Below, one piece after another: positions 50,274-61,467 of a DNA stretch of 64,000 nt. Source of the stretch: Prunus persica (taxonomy: Eukaryota > Streptophyta > Magnoliopsida > Rosales > Rosaceae); contig NC_034011.1 in the NCBI RefSeq assembly GCF_000346465.2, positions 21,526,264 to 21,590,263 of the forward strand, read 5' to 3'. The position numbers and the translations under genes were made by a program. The notes beneath the pieces are model-generated. The model was not told where the DNA came from, ran no database searches, and saw only the letters and a program-made list of their open reading frames with translations. Each line of letters begins with the position of its first letter. The stretch's first letter is position 1.

Positions 50274-51749
50274 GGTGAAGGACCTATAACATTCTTGCAA
50301 GTTGTCTTTTGATCAAATGTTAATAGAGCAAAATTTATCAATGCGGTGCTACATAATGGCGTTCAACAGAGTGCAGACCGAATTGAAGTATCAATGAATG
50401 CAATATCAACCATGGCAGATGATTAATAATAAAAAATTGGGGACATATCTTAACATATATCTCATAAAATCCATTAAGTCAGTCAATATATAATATATAC
50501 AGCTGACAAGAGCAAACTTGTTGGGATTTTGAACTTATTGAGATGGGCAATGGAGGAGCTGAAAAAATGAAGCAATAATCATGCATGGGCTATGCAGAGC
50601 CTCTGCATGCAGCCTGTAATATGATATCAATGTCATGATGAGGTTTCCACTCTTATTTTCTTTACTTACACTCATTTTTGTTTTTCAATATTTTTTTAAT
50701 TAATATTGTTTTTTTTTAATTTTAAAATCTCTTTCCTATTATACTCTTATCCTACATTAAGATTTTGATAATTGAAATTAAGAAAAATTAACAAAAAACA
50801 AAAAACAAAAAACAAAAAACAAAAAAACAAAAAAATTTGGAAAATGAGTAGAAATGTGGTGTATTTGTATGTCAAATTCTTAGTTTTTTTTTTCAAGTAT
50901 GTGAGTACTATTTATCTTTGATGTAGTTAATAGATAATAAATTTTTTTGCTAACATATAAATATGGTAGAAGAACCAAAGAATGCTACTAACAAAACTGT
51001 CATTAGGAGCTATGCAGAGAGCAAGGTATGTTTAATAGTCTCATATTTTTATTCTTTCATAATATTTATTGAATAGAATTGTAGGATAAGCGTAGAATAA
51101 GAAAGAGAAAGAACAAAAAAAAAAACAAAAGTGATTAAAAAGTATTAAAAAATAAAAAAGAATATAAATGGAGAAAAAATGAGTGGAAAAATAAACTCCC
51201 TAACATTATTGAAGACTTTACCATTCTTACATCAACATCATGCCGAGTTAAAATACAACTTCTTCACCAAAAACAAAGTGTAATAATATAAATGAGGTGA
51301 AAGTTATTAAATCCGACTAAAATACCCTTGCAACATTATTAAACTTAGCGAAACTTTGAATGAAGTTGCCAGTAGTGGGCAACGTGAAACACCAAACTTT
51401 GATCAATGGGCCAAGTAGATCAGCAATTAAGCCTATAAATTATAAAGCTGGTTTCAGACTCTGAAACCTATATAGAAGCAGAATTAATCACACATTACAA
51501 TAATATCTGCTCTTTATTTTCTCCCAAAAACCAGAGATTTTAATGTGATGATGAGACAGCCCATGTGGGTAGGTAGAAAATGAGCTACCAAATGCACAGT
51601 TTTTCATCTCTGACTGAATGACTGCTCTCCCTCACCTCCTTACTTCTTAATGATGGCCGGATGATATTAAATATTGTTTGGTAAAAAGTCAGGCTGACAT
51701 GGATACATGTAATTATGCACACAACAGTAATAATGGAGGCTTCAAATTG
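50274..51749. other. Intergenic/upstream of desaturase 2
   Basis: Contains the counterpart of 45880-46556 (at 50340-51500) and an acaaaaa-repeat tract at about 50795-50835. No gene. Confidence 0.5.
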
Positions 51750-51756
51750 TATAAAA
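51750..51756 (+). promoter_or_regulatory. TATA box of desaturase 2
   Basis: tataaaa 70 bp before the ATG, at the same relative position and in the same flanking sequence as that of desaturase 1. Confidence 0.6.
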
Positions 51757-51825
51757 CAAGCTTAGGTGAAATAAGTTTTCTCATTTTACAGTGGAGCCAT
51801 AAGTTTCTATAGCTAGTTAATAGCC

Positions 51826-52440
51826 ATGCAGAAGAAGCAGAAAGAGGAAGCAGAGGCAGCGGGGTACTATTGGTTGGTGAAGTGGAGGGTCCAACTTTTT
51901 GGGAGGCAATGGAACTTCATGGACATAGGCTCGGTGGTTGTCATTTTTGGGTTGCATTGCCTTGCTCTTTTAGCACCATTCCATTTCAATTTGAGTGCTG
52001 TTTGGTTGGCCATGGCTCTGTATGTTCTCACAGGTCTTGGTGTAACTCTGTCTTACCACAGAAACCTTTCTCACAAAAGTTTTAAGCTTCCCAAATGGCT
52101 TGAATACTTTTTTGCCTATTGCGGCACTCTGGCACTTCAGGTCTCTGTGAATTAAGTACATATGATTCTAATTAAGAAAACTTTTTGTAGAGGCTTTTCC
52201 TTGGAAAAATACCGCATGATTAGGTCGTGTTTCACGATGTTTATATTGTTAAACTATGAATCTGAACTATTTATAAACCTTACTTGACTTCGATAACAGG
52301 GAAGTCCACTTGAATGGGTGAGCACTCACAGATACCACCACCAATTTACCGACACATGGAACGATGCTCATAGCCCTATTAAGGGATTCTGGTTTAGTCA
52401 TATTGGTTGGATCTTTGATTATGGTTCTAGGTTTGGAAGT

Positions 52441-52483
<43 letters not shown>

Positions 52484-53241
52484 CATTCTAATAGTAATTT
52501 TGTTGAAACTAATATATATGTACTTGTGAAATTTTGCAGACTGAAGGACGACTAAACAACGTTGGAGATTTAAGAAAGCAGCCCTACTATATATTTCTTC
52601 ATTATACGTACCCTTTTCATTCGCTTGCACTAGGATTTCTACTATATGCCGTGGGAGGCCTGCCGTTTTTGGTTTGGGGCTTGGTAAAATTGCGCTTACT
52701 GTTTTCTTGTTGAACAAATGATCTTTTTCTTTTTGTTCTTACGATTAATCACTTGGTTTTTCATTCTTTCACAGGGTGTGAGGACAATACTTTATCTCCA
52801 CGTTACTTTTGCAATAAATTCAATTTGCCACACATGGGGAAAGCAAGTTTGGGATACTGGTGATTTGTCCAGAAACAATTGGTATTTGCAGCTTCTTTGC
52901 ACTCTAATATACGTATATTGGATGGAAAAGCAATTTCTAATTTCATTGGAATTAAGTAAATGTATATTGAATTCCAATTTTTCTGTTTTAGGTTGTTTGG
53001 ATTGCTAGCACATGGAGAAGGTTGGCATAACAATCATCATGCTTTTGAGTACTCAGCTCGACAAGGCTTCGAATGGTGGCAAATCGATCTTACTTGGTAT
53101 GTTATAAGAGTTCTTCAAGCTGTTGGTTTGGCAACAGACGTGAAACTCCCAACAGAGACTCAGAAGAAACGGAAGGCTTTGTACAACAAAAAATTCAGCA
53201 AGGACAGGCTTGAAACAATAGTCAGCGATGGAAAACTCTAA
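51826..53241 (+). CDS. Membrane fatty-acid desaturase 2 (ADS/acyl delta-9 type)
   Basis: Tandem paralogue of the gene at 47338 with identical exon phases: 51826-52140, 52300-52440, 52540-52683, 52775-52881, 52992-53241; 318 residues. Histidine boxes HRNLSH (78-83), HRYHH (115-119) and HNNHH (248-252) are intact. The N-terminus MQKKQKEEAEAAGYYWLVKW has no transit peptide. Exon 2 has NDAHSP where the other genes have DPHSP (the proline after the aspartate is replaced), a substitution close to the second histidine box. Introns are short; intron 2 again begins with a CT run. The promoter shares blocks with desaturase 1, so overlapping expression is likely but not certain. No lesion seen. Confidence 0.93.
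52446..52480. repeat. (CT)n microsatellite in desaturase 2 intron 2
   Basis: Starts 6 bp after the splice donor, at the position equivalent to that in desaturase 1. Confidence 0.9.
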
Positions 53242-54929
53242 TCTGAAAAATGAAATAATGGAGACTCTAATTTCAGCTATGAATATTTTTTCTATTGCTT
53301 TGTAAGATGCCTTTAGGTTTTTTATTTCTAATAAAAATATGCAAGAGGAACGTTTTGAGGGGTTGTTTTTATTTTTAGAGAATAAAAATGAGGCAAAAAC
53401 ACGTTCAGTGGCCCAAAAACAAAAAATATTGAGAATGTTTTCATAAAATGAAAACAAATTTATGTGTACTTGTAGAAAACAAAAAAAAATTGTTTTCATT
53501 CTCATGGGAAACGTTTTCATAAAATAACTCACATTATTATTTCAAATGGTACTACCATACACTTTTTCATTGTTTTTATTTTCTAAAAATATTTTCTAAT
53601 TAATCTACCAAACGCATTTTCATGTGCTGAAAATGTAAATTCATTTTCTTGTTTTCATTCTCTAAAAATATTCTTGACATTGTTATTTGTTCACACAAGC
53701 AAGAAATGATACAGCTGGGCCTAGAGACACCAAGGAGGTTGTCAACTAATAAATTAAGAACCAGCTCATCAAACGGGGTGTGAAAAAAGTGGCAACCAAT
53801 AGAGAGCCCAAGCCCAAGAGCAGCCAAGCAAGCTGGAAATTAGATGTGGTGTATCAAAACCTAGAAGGGACAATAAGGTGGCACAAGTTTTTTTTTGGGA
53901 AGATGTTGGCTAGATTCAAGTCTGGATCAAGACAGGGAAATGTCTTAGATGGTTTTTTTGCTTTGTGTAATTGGGAGGACAGTAGTACTTTTTTTTCTTG
54001 ACTGAATTTTTAAATTTGAATACAGCAATGTTTTGACGATGTCATATTTTTGCCCTCCGGTCTTTCAAGTTTGTTTTGTTGTAGGGTTTCTCACAGTTGA
54101 ATGAAGTTCTCCTTTGATTCAAAAAAAAAATGTATATTTAAAAATGACATCGTTCTTAAGTTAAAGTGTTTAGAGATAGGGAGGAGAGTGAGAGAGTGAC
54201 AGCAGAGTAAGATGTTTCTCTCCATGAACACCGAGTTGTTATCGAATGAGAGAGTACGTCAGCATGTTACGTACGTCGTCTATAGCCATAAGCCATGTTG
54301 TGTCGTGGCCAAATCTTGGCTTTGTTTTCATGGCCAAGTATTATACTGCAAGTAAGTTCCGTTCTGGTTTTCTGAAAACAGTAATGAAGATTTGCTACTA
54401 GCTAGGTTACATTAACTTGCTTATTTGATTATGAATTCAACCTCTCAACTGAATGAAGTTGAGGTTCTATCCCAAAATCAATTGGCAATTGAGGGAGTAT
54501 CTCAACTCCTTATAAGTCCTTGCTAGGTTTCTCAACTTTCCAAAATAAGAGACATTTCTTCACATTCTCACATCAACTACTGTGAATTCAAATCGGTCGA
54601 TTTTGTACCTGGTTTGGTAGCTGCTGCCTCAACTTCTCTTATTTTGTGATCTTCTTCTTTTCTACACTGGTTACCATGGCAATTTTGGATTATAGAACAA
54701 TCATAATCTAGGTGTGTATGAAATACACACTTATATGCATACATTAACGTTCATACAACATCAGCATATATAATGTTTGTTTTATTCACACAATCATAAG
54801 TTATAAAACATCCATATATATATATATATATATATATAAATTGACGAAAGTAAACTTAAGTAATCTTAAAAGCATGTAAACAGGCGCTGCATAGCGAAAT
54901 AAGGTTCATAGCGTTTCCATCTCCAAACT
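53242..54929. other. Intergenic between convergent desaturases 2 and 3
   Basis: 53340-53665 is a repeat-like stretch (gttttcataaaatgaaaac, accaaacgcattttcatg) with inverted similarities, probably a MITE. An (AT)n run lies at 54814-54838. The open frame at 53780-54001 has no features. Confidence 0.45.
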
Positions 54930-56259
54930 TCAAAGCTTTCCATTGTTGATCACTTTTGTCTCAAGCTTTTCCTCGCTGATCTTGTAGTTGTTGCTTAAAG
55001 ATTTTCGTTTCTTCTGAGTCTCAGTAGGGAGCTTTACGTCTGTTGCCAAACCAATAGCTTCAAGAAATCTTATGACATACCAAGTAACATCAACTTGCCA
55101 CCATTCCAGGCCGTGCCGAGCTGATTGTTCAAAAGCATGGTGATTATTGTGCCAACCTTCTCCATGTGCCATCAATCCAATTAACCTAAAACACATTCAA
55201 ATTCATTCATTATATTGACTGAGAGAACATCATATCTAAATTAATATAGAAGTCACTAGTCTATACATACCAGTTGTTTCTGGACAAATCACCAGTATCC
55301 CACACCACTTGTCCCCACGTGTGGCAAATTGAATTGATCCCAAATGTAGCGTGGAGAAAAACTACCGACCTCACACCCTACAAACATCAAATGTGTAAGC
55401 CTTTTGATAAATTAGTACGTGGAAGAAACCCATTATTTACAAGAATCATTATTTTACCAGTCCCCAAACCAAAAAGGGTAGTCCTCCCACAGCATACAGC
55501 ACAACACCAAAACCAATTGCATGAAGGGGGTACGTATAGTGAAGAAATATGTAGAACGGTTCCCTTTTCAAATCTCCAACGTTCTTTAGTCTTGCATCAT
55601 ACTGCAAATTTTCAAAGTAGTATGTCAATATTTTATATGTTGTGTTAACCGGTTGTATACAACTGTGTGTTTTGATCATTTTAATCACATGATTAACAAC
55701 ATTAATATTGTGTACAACTGGTGAGAGATAAAGAATTTCATACACTTCCAAATCGAGAACGATAATCGAAGATCCAACCTATGTGACTATACCAAAATCC
55801 CCGAACGGGACTATGAGGGTCTTTCAATGTGTCTGTAAATTGGTGGTGAGATCGGTGTATGCTCACCCATTCAAGTGGACTTCTCTGCAAACAGATTCAA
55901 CAGGAAGAATGAGTCTATATATATATATATATATATAAAGAAAGTTTTGTTATACTAAAATTACAAAGATAAATACACACCTGAAATGATAGAACAGCAC
56001 AATAGGCAAACAAGTATTCAAGCCATTTGGGAAGCTTAAAACTCCGGTGAGAAAGCTGCCTATGGTAAGACAGATTCACACTAACACCTGTGACAAAGTA
56101 GAGAGCCACAGCCGCCCAAAATGCAGGCCAGTTGAAATGAAATGGAGCCAAAAGTGTAAGGCAATGCAGACCCAAAACCACAACCACTGAGCCTATGTCC
56201 ACGACGTTCCACTCCCTCCCCAAAAACTCCACCCTCCACTGCGTCACCCAATCTCCCAT
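54930..56259 (-). CDS. Membrane fatty-acid desaturase 3 (ADS/acyl delta-9 type)
   Basis: Five exons on the minus strand: 56259-55981, 55884-55744, 55601-55458, 55377-55271, 55185-54930; 308 residues. The start is the ATG of MGDWVTQWRVEFLGREWN. The frame is open further upstream (to 56313) but has no ATG there, only TTG. Histidine boxes HRQLSH (66-71), HRSHH (103-107) and HNNHH (236-240) are intact. The C-terminus ends KVINNGKL. The segment FTDTLKDPHSP has TLK where the other cluster members have TWN/TWS, removing a conserved tryptophan beside the second box. The pseudogene at 60605 shares TLKDPHSP, so the change predates their duplication. A TATA box is conserved between the two. Confidence 0.92.
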
Positions 56260-56374
56260 TTGGAGACACAACCGATGCTGCTTCTGTTGCTTCTTCTTTG
56301 TGATGAGCAGCAACTTTTGGTTCCAGTACGGTTGTTATGACGAGATTGCATGGGAATGAATGAAGGTGTTTGCG

Positions 56375-56384
56375 TATTATATAG
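56375..56384 (-). promoter_or_regulatory. TATA box of desaturase 3
   Basis: Minus-strand ctatataata within tctatataatacg, conserved at 60535-60544 in front of the inverted copy; about 115 bp upstream of the ATG. Confidence 0.6.
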
Positions 56385-57644
56385 ACTAGACGGTGCTCAT
56401 AGTCTGATCTGAAGTTGGGTAGTTGGGCGTTGGTTTAGTACCTTTATCAAATCCTTTTTTTTCCCTTTCTATATCATGTCTTTGAATGCTAGAAAAATGA
56501 GATATTGCAAGGGATTTTGTCGCTTAATTGGTTAAAGGTATTCATATGGTTCGATTTTCCTTATTTTAATATCGCTTATATCAACCAAAAAAAAGTGAAA
56601 AATTAATAGGGAGATGGGACACAAAATCTTAATGGGCTACATACGTAAGAACGTACTAGTATTTTTTTTCTTTTTTTCTTTTTTTCTTTTTAATTTGATA
56701 TGCAAAGGGGTGAGGGAAGTCTCGTGGGCCAGCCATCCCTAGCTTGGGCCCTATAACTCAGTTATAGCAAATTGCTTGCTTGCTGAATGAAAAGGACACT
56801 CAACTGCTGGAGGTTGAAAGCAAGCCATAAGGCCCGAGGGAAAACAAAGAAAAATTGGCCCCACATGAGAAAGAAAACAAGAACCAAAGGCAACTAAATT
56901 AATTAATGCCTACCCTTCACAGCCACAAGAAGCACCAAAAAAACTGACTTCCCAGATTTCCGAGTTACCAGTTCCCACAAGAACAAAACAATTTAAAATC
57001 TAAATCAACTAAGGCCGTCAATGCCTTTGACAAATGGTTTGTTCAAAACTCCCAACAAAATCATCCACTATTGTAGGCCAAATTTGACAAAAGTTTGATA
57101 AAAATAACAAGCTGCTGATGGAGATGACCCGCGTTATATCTTATGTTTGATTTTTCTCTTCTCTAATATAACTTGTATGAGAAAGAAAAAAAAAACACAA
57201 TTAAACAAAAAGGAAAGGAAAACCGTTCAAAATTCAAGTGAGCCAATGAGTGAGAAAAATAATGAATCGTTGCATTATGCATGTATAGGTGGCCGGCCAA
57301 GTACCCGAACGTTATATTCGATCAAACCCTTTAAACCAACGCCCAACTAAGTCTAAAGCTCTGGTTTTTCTTCTTCAAGTGATCACAAAGTCAAAAGACG
57401 ACTGTACATAGTTGTCATCCGCTATGCGAAGCCATTTTTATGGTGGCTCAGGCTGTTTAGTGTAAATATTATTTGATTATATATGGTAAATTTCCGATGT
57501 GGAACGTACATTCTTCAACAACGAGAGCTTAGCAGTAAATTGAGATGTAATACATTATATATATACACCTTCACATTTTAATCCTCTAACAATGAGCTAG
57601 CAGTAAAACAGAGCCCCAACCTTTTCTTTTTTGCCTAGTTTTTT
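56385..57644. other. Intergenic between desaturases 3 and 4
   Basis: AT-rich, with no gene. The open frame at 57147-57350 has no features. Confidence 0.45.
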
Positions 57645-58950
57645 CTAGTTTTGTTTCAAGCTCTCCTCATTGATCTTATTGCATAAAGCTCTTCGTTTTT
57701 TCTGAGTCTCAGTTGGAAGTTTGACATCCGTTGCCAAACCAACTGCTTGAAGAAATCTGATCAGATACCAAGTAATATCAATTTGCCACCATTCAAATCC
57801 GTGTTGAGCTGAGTACTCAAAAGCATGGTGGTTGTTGTGCCAACCCTCTCCGTGTGCCATCAATCCAATGAACCTAATTAAACAGTTGTTAAGTTCATTA
57901 ATTGCAACAACTATTATCCACGTAAATAAAAATTATATATTTTAATTTCATTCATGCGATTAATATTGGAGAAGCTAAATACCAGTTGTTTTTCGACAAA
58001 TCACCAGTATCCCATACTTGTTGTCCCCAGGTGTGGCAAATCGAATTTATTCCGAAAACAGCATGGAGAAGAAGTACTGTCCTCACACCCTAAATATTTT
58101 TTTTTATTTTTTAAAAAGGCCAATTAAATAAATGCAATAAAAATAAAAATAAAAATGGATTAACACTTGCAAATTAAGTTTACCATTCCCCAAACCAAAA
58201 AGGGCATGCCTCCTTTAGCATACAATAAAACTCCAAGAGCAACTGAGTGAAGAGGGTACGTATAATGAAGAAATCTATAGTATGCTTGGCTTTTTAAATC
58301 GGCAACGTTCTTTAATCTTGCTTCATACTGCAACATTTTAAAATTTTAATCAAGATCAACAAAACTAATTATTGATTTATTATAGTTTGAGAGAGGGAGA
58401 GAGCGAGAGAGGGTTTTATACACTTCCAAAACGAGTACGATAATCAAGGGCCCAACCAACGTGACTGAACCATAGTCCCCTTATTGGACTGTGGGGATCA
58501 TTCCACGTGTCAGTATACTGGTGGTGGGCTCTATGTATGCTCACCCATTCAAGTGGACTTCTCTGCAAGCAAACCAATAAACATATATATGTATATTTGT
58601 CTGCTAAAACCATGAATTAAAAAACAATAATATAGAAATGTTAGATTTGAACAAATTAACACCTGAAATGAGAGAACCCCACAATAGGCAAACAAGTATT
58701 CAAGCCATTTTGGAAGCTTGAAACTCTTGTGTGAGAGGTTCCGGTGGAAAGATAGAGTCACACCAACGCCGGAGATATAATAAAGTGCCACGGCCGACCA
58801 AAACGCCGGCCAGGTGAAATAAAACGGCGCTAGAACAGCAAGGTAATGCAAATAGACGAGGCCAGCCAAGGTGGCTAAGTCCACAAAGTTCCATTGCCTC
58901 CCCAAAAACTCAACATGCCACTTCACCAACCAGCGATCCCAATCGATCAT
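57645..58950 (-). CDS. Membrane fatty-acid desaturase 4 (ADS/acyl delta-9 type)
   Basis: Five exons on the minus strand: 58950-58663, 58562-58422, 58327-58184, 58089-57983, 57873-57645; 302 residues. The first in-frame ATG is MIDWDRWLVKWHVEFLG; the open frame extends upstream to 59094 but only through non-ATG codons. Histidine boxes HRNLSH (69-74), HRAHH (106-110) and HNNHH (239-243) are intact. The C-terminus is short (EESLKQN). Exon 3 differs most from its paralogues (SQAYYRFLHY, LLYAKGGMPF). Intron 2 starts with a CT-rich tract. A short upstream ATG frame (from about 59096) in the leader ends before the main start and could dampen translation. It is the most diverged intact member of the cluster. 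Confidence 0.92.
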
Positions 58951-59104
58951 TATTCCCACACCAAATATTTCTTTTGCTTCTTCTTCTTCTTTTTCTTGTG
59001 CTTCAACTCGTAGCAAGTTTTGCTCCTCGTACGTAATGAGGATATATGCATGTATAAAGAGTGCTAAGAGAGTAGAGCTCGCAGATGACTGCACTCATTC
59101 TTTT

Positions 59105-59111
59105 CTTTATA
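59105..59111 (-). promoter_or_regulatory. Possible TATA box of desaturase 4
   Basis: Minus-strand tataaag about 155 bp upstream of the ATG. Weaker than those of the other genes. Confidence 0.35.
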
Positions 59112-60331
59112 ATTACGTTAGATGTTGAACAACGGAAGAGTAGTCTTTGCCCCTAACAATATTACAAGAGCATTCACAAAAAGCATGAGTTTGAAAAGAA
59201 GTGGGAAACGGAAGTATTTGCCCTAGCTATAGCACCAACTAAAACGCAAGAGTATATTCATTCCAACTGCCGTATTTCACCTCATTACAAAAAATATAAT
59301 AATAATAATAATAATAATAATAAATCATGTTAGAATGAGTCTTTTTTTTAATATATAAAATGTTAATTTTCAGAGAGACATGTCAGCAGCCCACTAATAG
59401 CAACATCGATATTATTTCCAACTTAACCACTTTTAAAGCTCAATAGGTATGGAGTTTTATCACAAAAAATCTCGATTCTATTAGTAATAGACAGTCCCGA
59501 TCTCTTGGACCACAGGGTCCAAGAGATTTATGGTCACTCACCGTTGGATATAAATTCAACGGTTCACTCACTCTTGCACTCTTTTTAAGAAATTTTTTGA
59601 GCCGTTGGATGTTACATTCAACGGTGGGTGACCACAATCTCTTGGATCCAGGGCTATAGTAATAGAATCATTCATTATATTTTGTATTTTATTTAGTTAA
59701 GTTTTCGATATAGTAATATTTGGCTTATTTGCAGTCAGTCATTGTCTTGGAAGTACCAAGTTGTGGGAAATAATGTGTGTTTTTGGGCAAAATTAATAAT
59801 GTTCTTTTCTGAATTATAAATTGTACCGTTCTTTTGTAGGTGAAGATAGTAATGTTTCGTTAATCACGTATAGCATAGGTTAGAGTGGAGTCCAAATCAC
59901 CTTCGGCCTTAAGATGCGGGGAGCCATTTGTTTTCGTATTTGTTGATTGGGCCAGACTAACATAAATTCAACCACAAACCCCTAACAAAACAATTAACAA
60001 ATCAAAGACCTCGTTGATGCAACTAGTAGACTAAGGCCCAACGCTCATTTTAAATATCGTGAGAAGATAAAATATCACCAAATAAATATGTACGTTGTCA
60101 AATGCTATACGTGATGAAAGTCAACATTTTAAAAAAAACAAAATCATAAAGTCAAGAACAACAAACGTACATGTCATAATAAATAAAAAACGGGAGGGGA
60201 TGTTCCGAACCAAGCGACATTCAGATTCCAAATATTTATTTCAACCTTCCTCACTTATTATTATTATTTTTTCCAATACTGCATGAATTTACAAAAATGA
60301 AAATTCTGAAGAGGAAGAAGAACCTTTGCTG

Positions 60332-60368
<37 letters not shown>

Positions 60369-60534
60369 AATGAAAGCTGCAGCAAAGACTGAGGCATGAA
60401 TGCATATGCATGGCTAGATGGGCATAATTCATTCGACCATGAAACACATGGCCATAGATGACATCACATGACATGCTTGGCAAGTTGGCCAGAGAGATGA
60501 CGTGACATGCCCTAATTTGCTAACAATTCTGAGT
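59112..60534. other. Intergenic between desaturase 4 and the pseudogene
   Basis: Contains (aat)n at about 59297-59321, the MITE at 59474-59669 and an (AT)n run at 60338-60364. No gene. Confidence 0.5.
59474..59669. mobile_element. Foldback MITE, 196 bp
   Basis: The ends gattctattagtaatag and ctatagtaatagaatc are inverted. Inner arms match through gatctcttgga / tctcttggatc and gtcactcaccgttg / caacggtgggtgac. No coding sequence. Confidence 0.8.
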
Positions 60535-60544
60535 CTATATAATA
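60535..60544 (+). promoter_or_regulatory. TATA box in front of the desaturase pseudogene
   Basis: ctatataata, the exact counterpart of the TATA box of desaturase 3. Confidence 0.5.
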
Positions 60545-60604
60545 CGAAAGCTTTCTTTTTTCATTTCCATGCAATATTAATCTCATTTCCACATATGAAA
60601 AGAA

Positions 60605-61467
60605 ATGGGAAGAAGTTAGGTGACGCAGTGGAGGGTAGAGTTTTTGGGGAGGGAATGGAACTTCGTGGACATAGGCTCAGTGGTTCTGGTTTTGGGTCTA
60701 CATTGCCTTACACTTTTGGCTCCATTTCATTTCAACTGCCCCGCATTTTGGGCGGCTGTGGCTCTCTACTTTGTCACAGGTGTTAGTGTGAATCTGTCTT
60801 ACAATAGGCAGCTTTCTCACCGGAGTTTTAAGCTTACAAAATGGCTTGAATACTTGTTTGCCTATTGTGCTGTTCTATCATTTCAGGTGTGTATTTATCT
60901 TTGTAATTTTAGTAGAACAAAAATTTCTTTATATATATAGACGCATTCTTCCTGTTGAATCTGTTTGCAGAGAAGTCCACTTGAATGGGTGAGCATACAC
61001 CGATCTCACCACCAATTTACAGACACATTGAAAGACCCTCATAGTCCCGTTCGGGAATTTTGGTATAGTCACATAGGTTGGATCTTCGATTATCGTTCTC
61101 GATTTGGAAGTGTATGAAATTTTTTATCTTTCACCAGTTGTACACAATATTAATGTTCTTAATCATGTGATTAAAGTGATCAAAACACACAGTTGTATAC
61201 AACCGGTTAACACAACATGGAAAATATTGACATACTACTTTGAAAATTTGCAGTGTGATGCACGACTAAAGAACGTTGGATATTTGAAAAGGGAACCGTT
61301 CTACATATTTCTTCACTATATGTATCCCCCCTTCGTCTAATTGGTTTGGCAACAGGCAGAAAGCTCCCTACTGAGACTCAGATGAAACGAAGAGTTTTAA
61401 CCGTCAACAACATAATCAGTGAGGAAAAGGCTGAGGCAAAAGTGATCAACAATGGAAAGCTCGAATA
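60605..61467 (+). pseudogene. Desaturase 5 pseudogene, inverted copy of desaturase 3
   Basis: Highly similar to 54930-56259 including introns 1 and 2 (the 140-bp intron 2 with gttgtacacaatattaatg and acaaccggttaacac). Exon 1 is 60605-60886, exon 2 is 60971-61111, exon 3 starts at 61254. Lesions: the ATG at the equivalent start reads ATG GGA AGA AGT TAG, a stop at codon 5; inside exon 3, after the FLHYMYPP codons (about 61330), the sequence jumps to the tail of exon 5 (TGLATGRKLPTETQ equivalents). Half of exon 3, exon 4 and the third histidine box are therefore deleted. The first two boxes survive (HRQLSH with YNRQ in place of YHRQ, and HRSHH). The first box is also damaged: YNR replaces YHR. 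It cannot encode an active enzyme. Confidence 0.92.

Noticed and set aside
56260..56313. N-terminal extension of desaturase 3
   Set aside because: Would start at TTG; the ATG at 56259 aligns with the paralogues.
58951..59094. N-terminal extension of desaturase 4
   Set aside because: The extension has no in-frame ATG; the first is at 58950.
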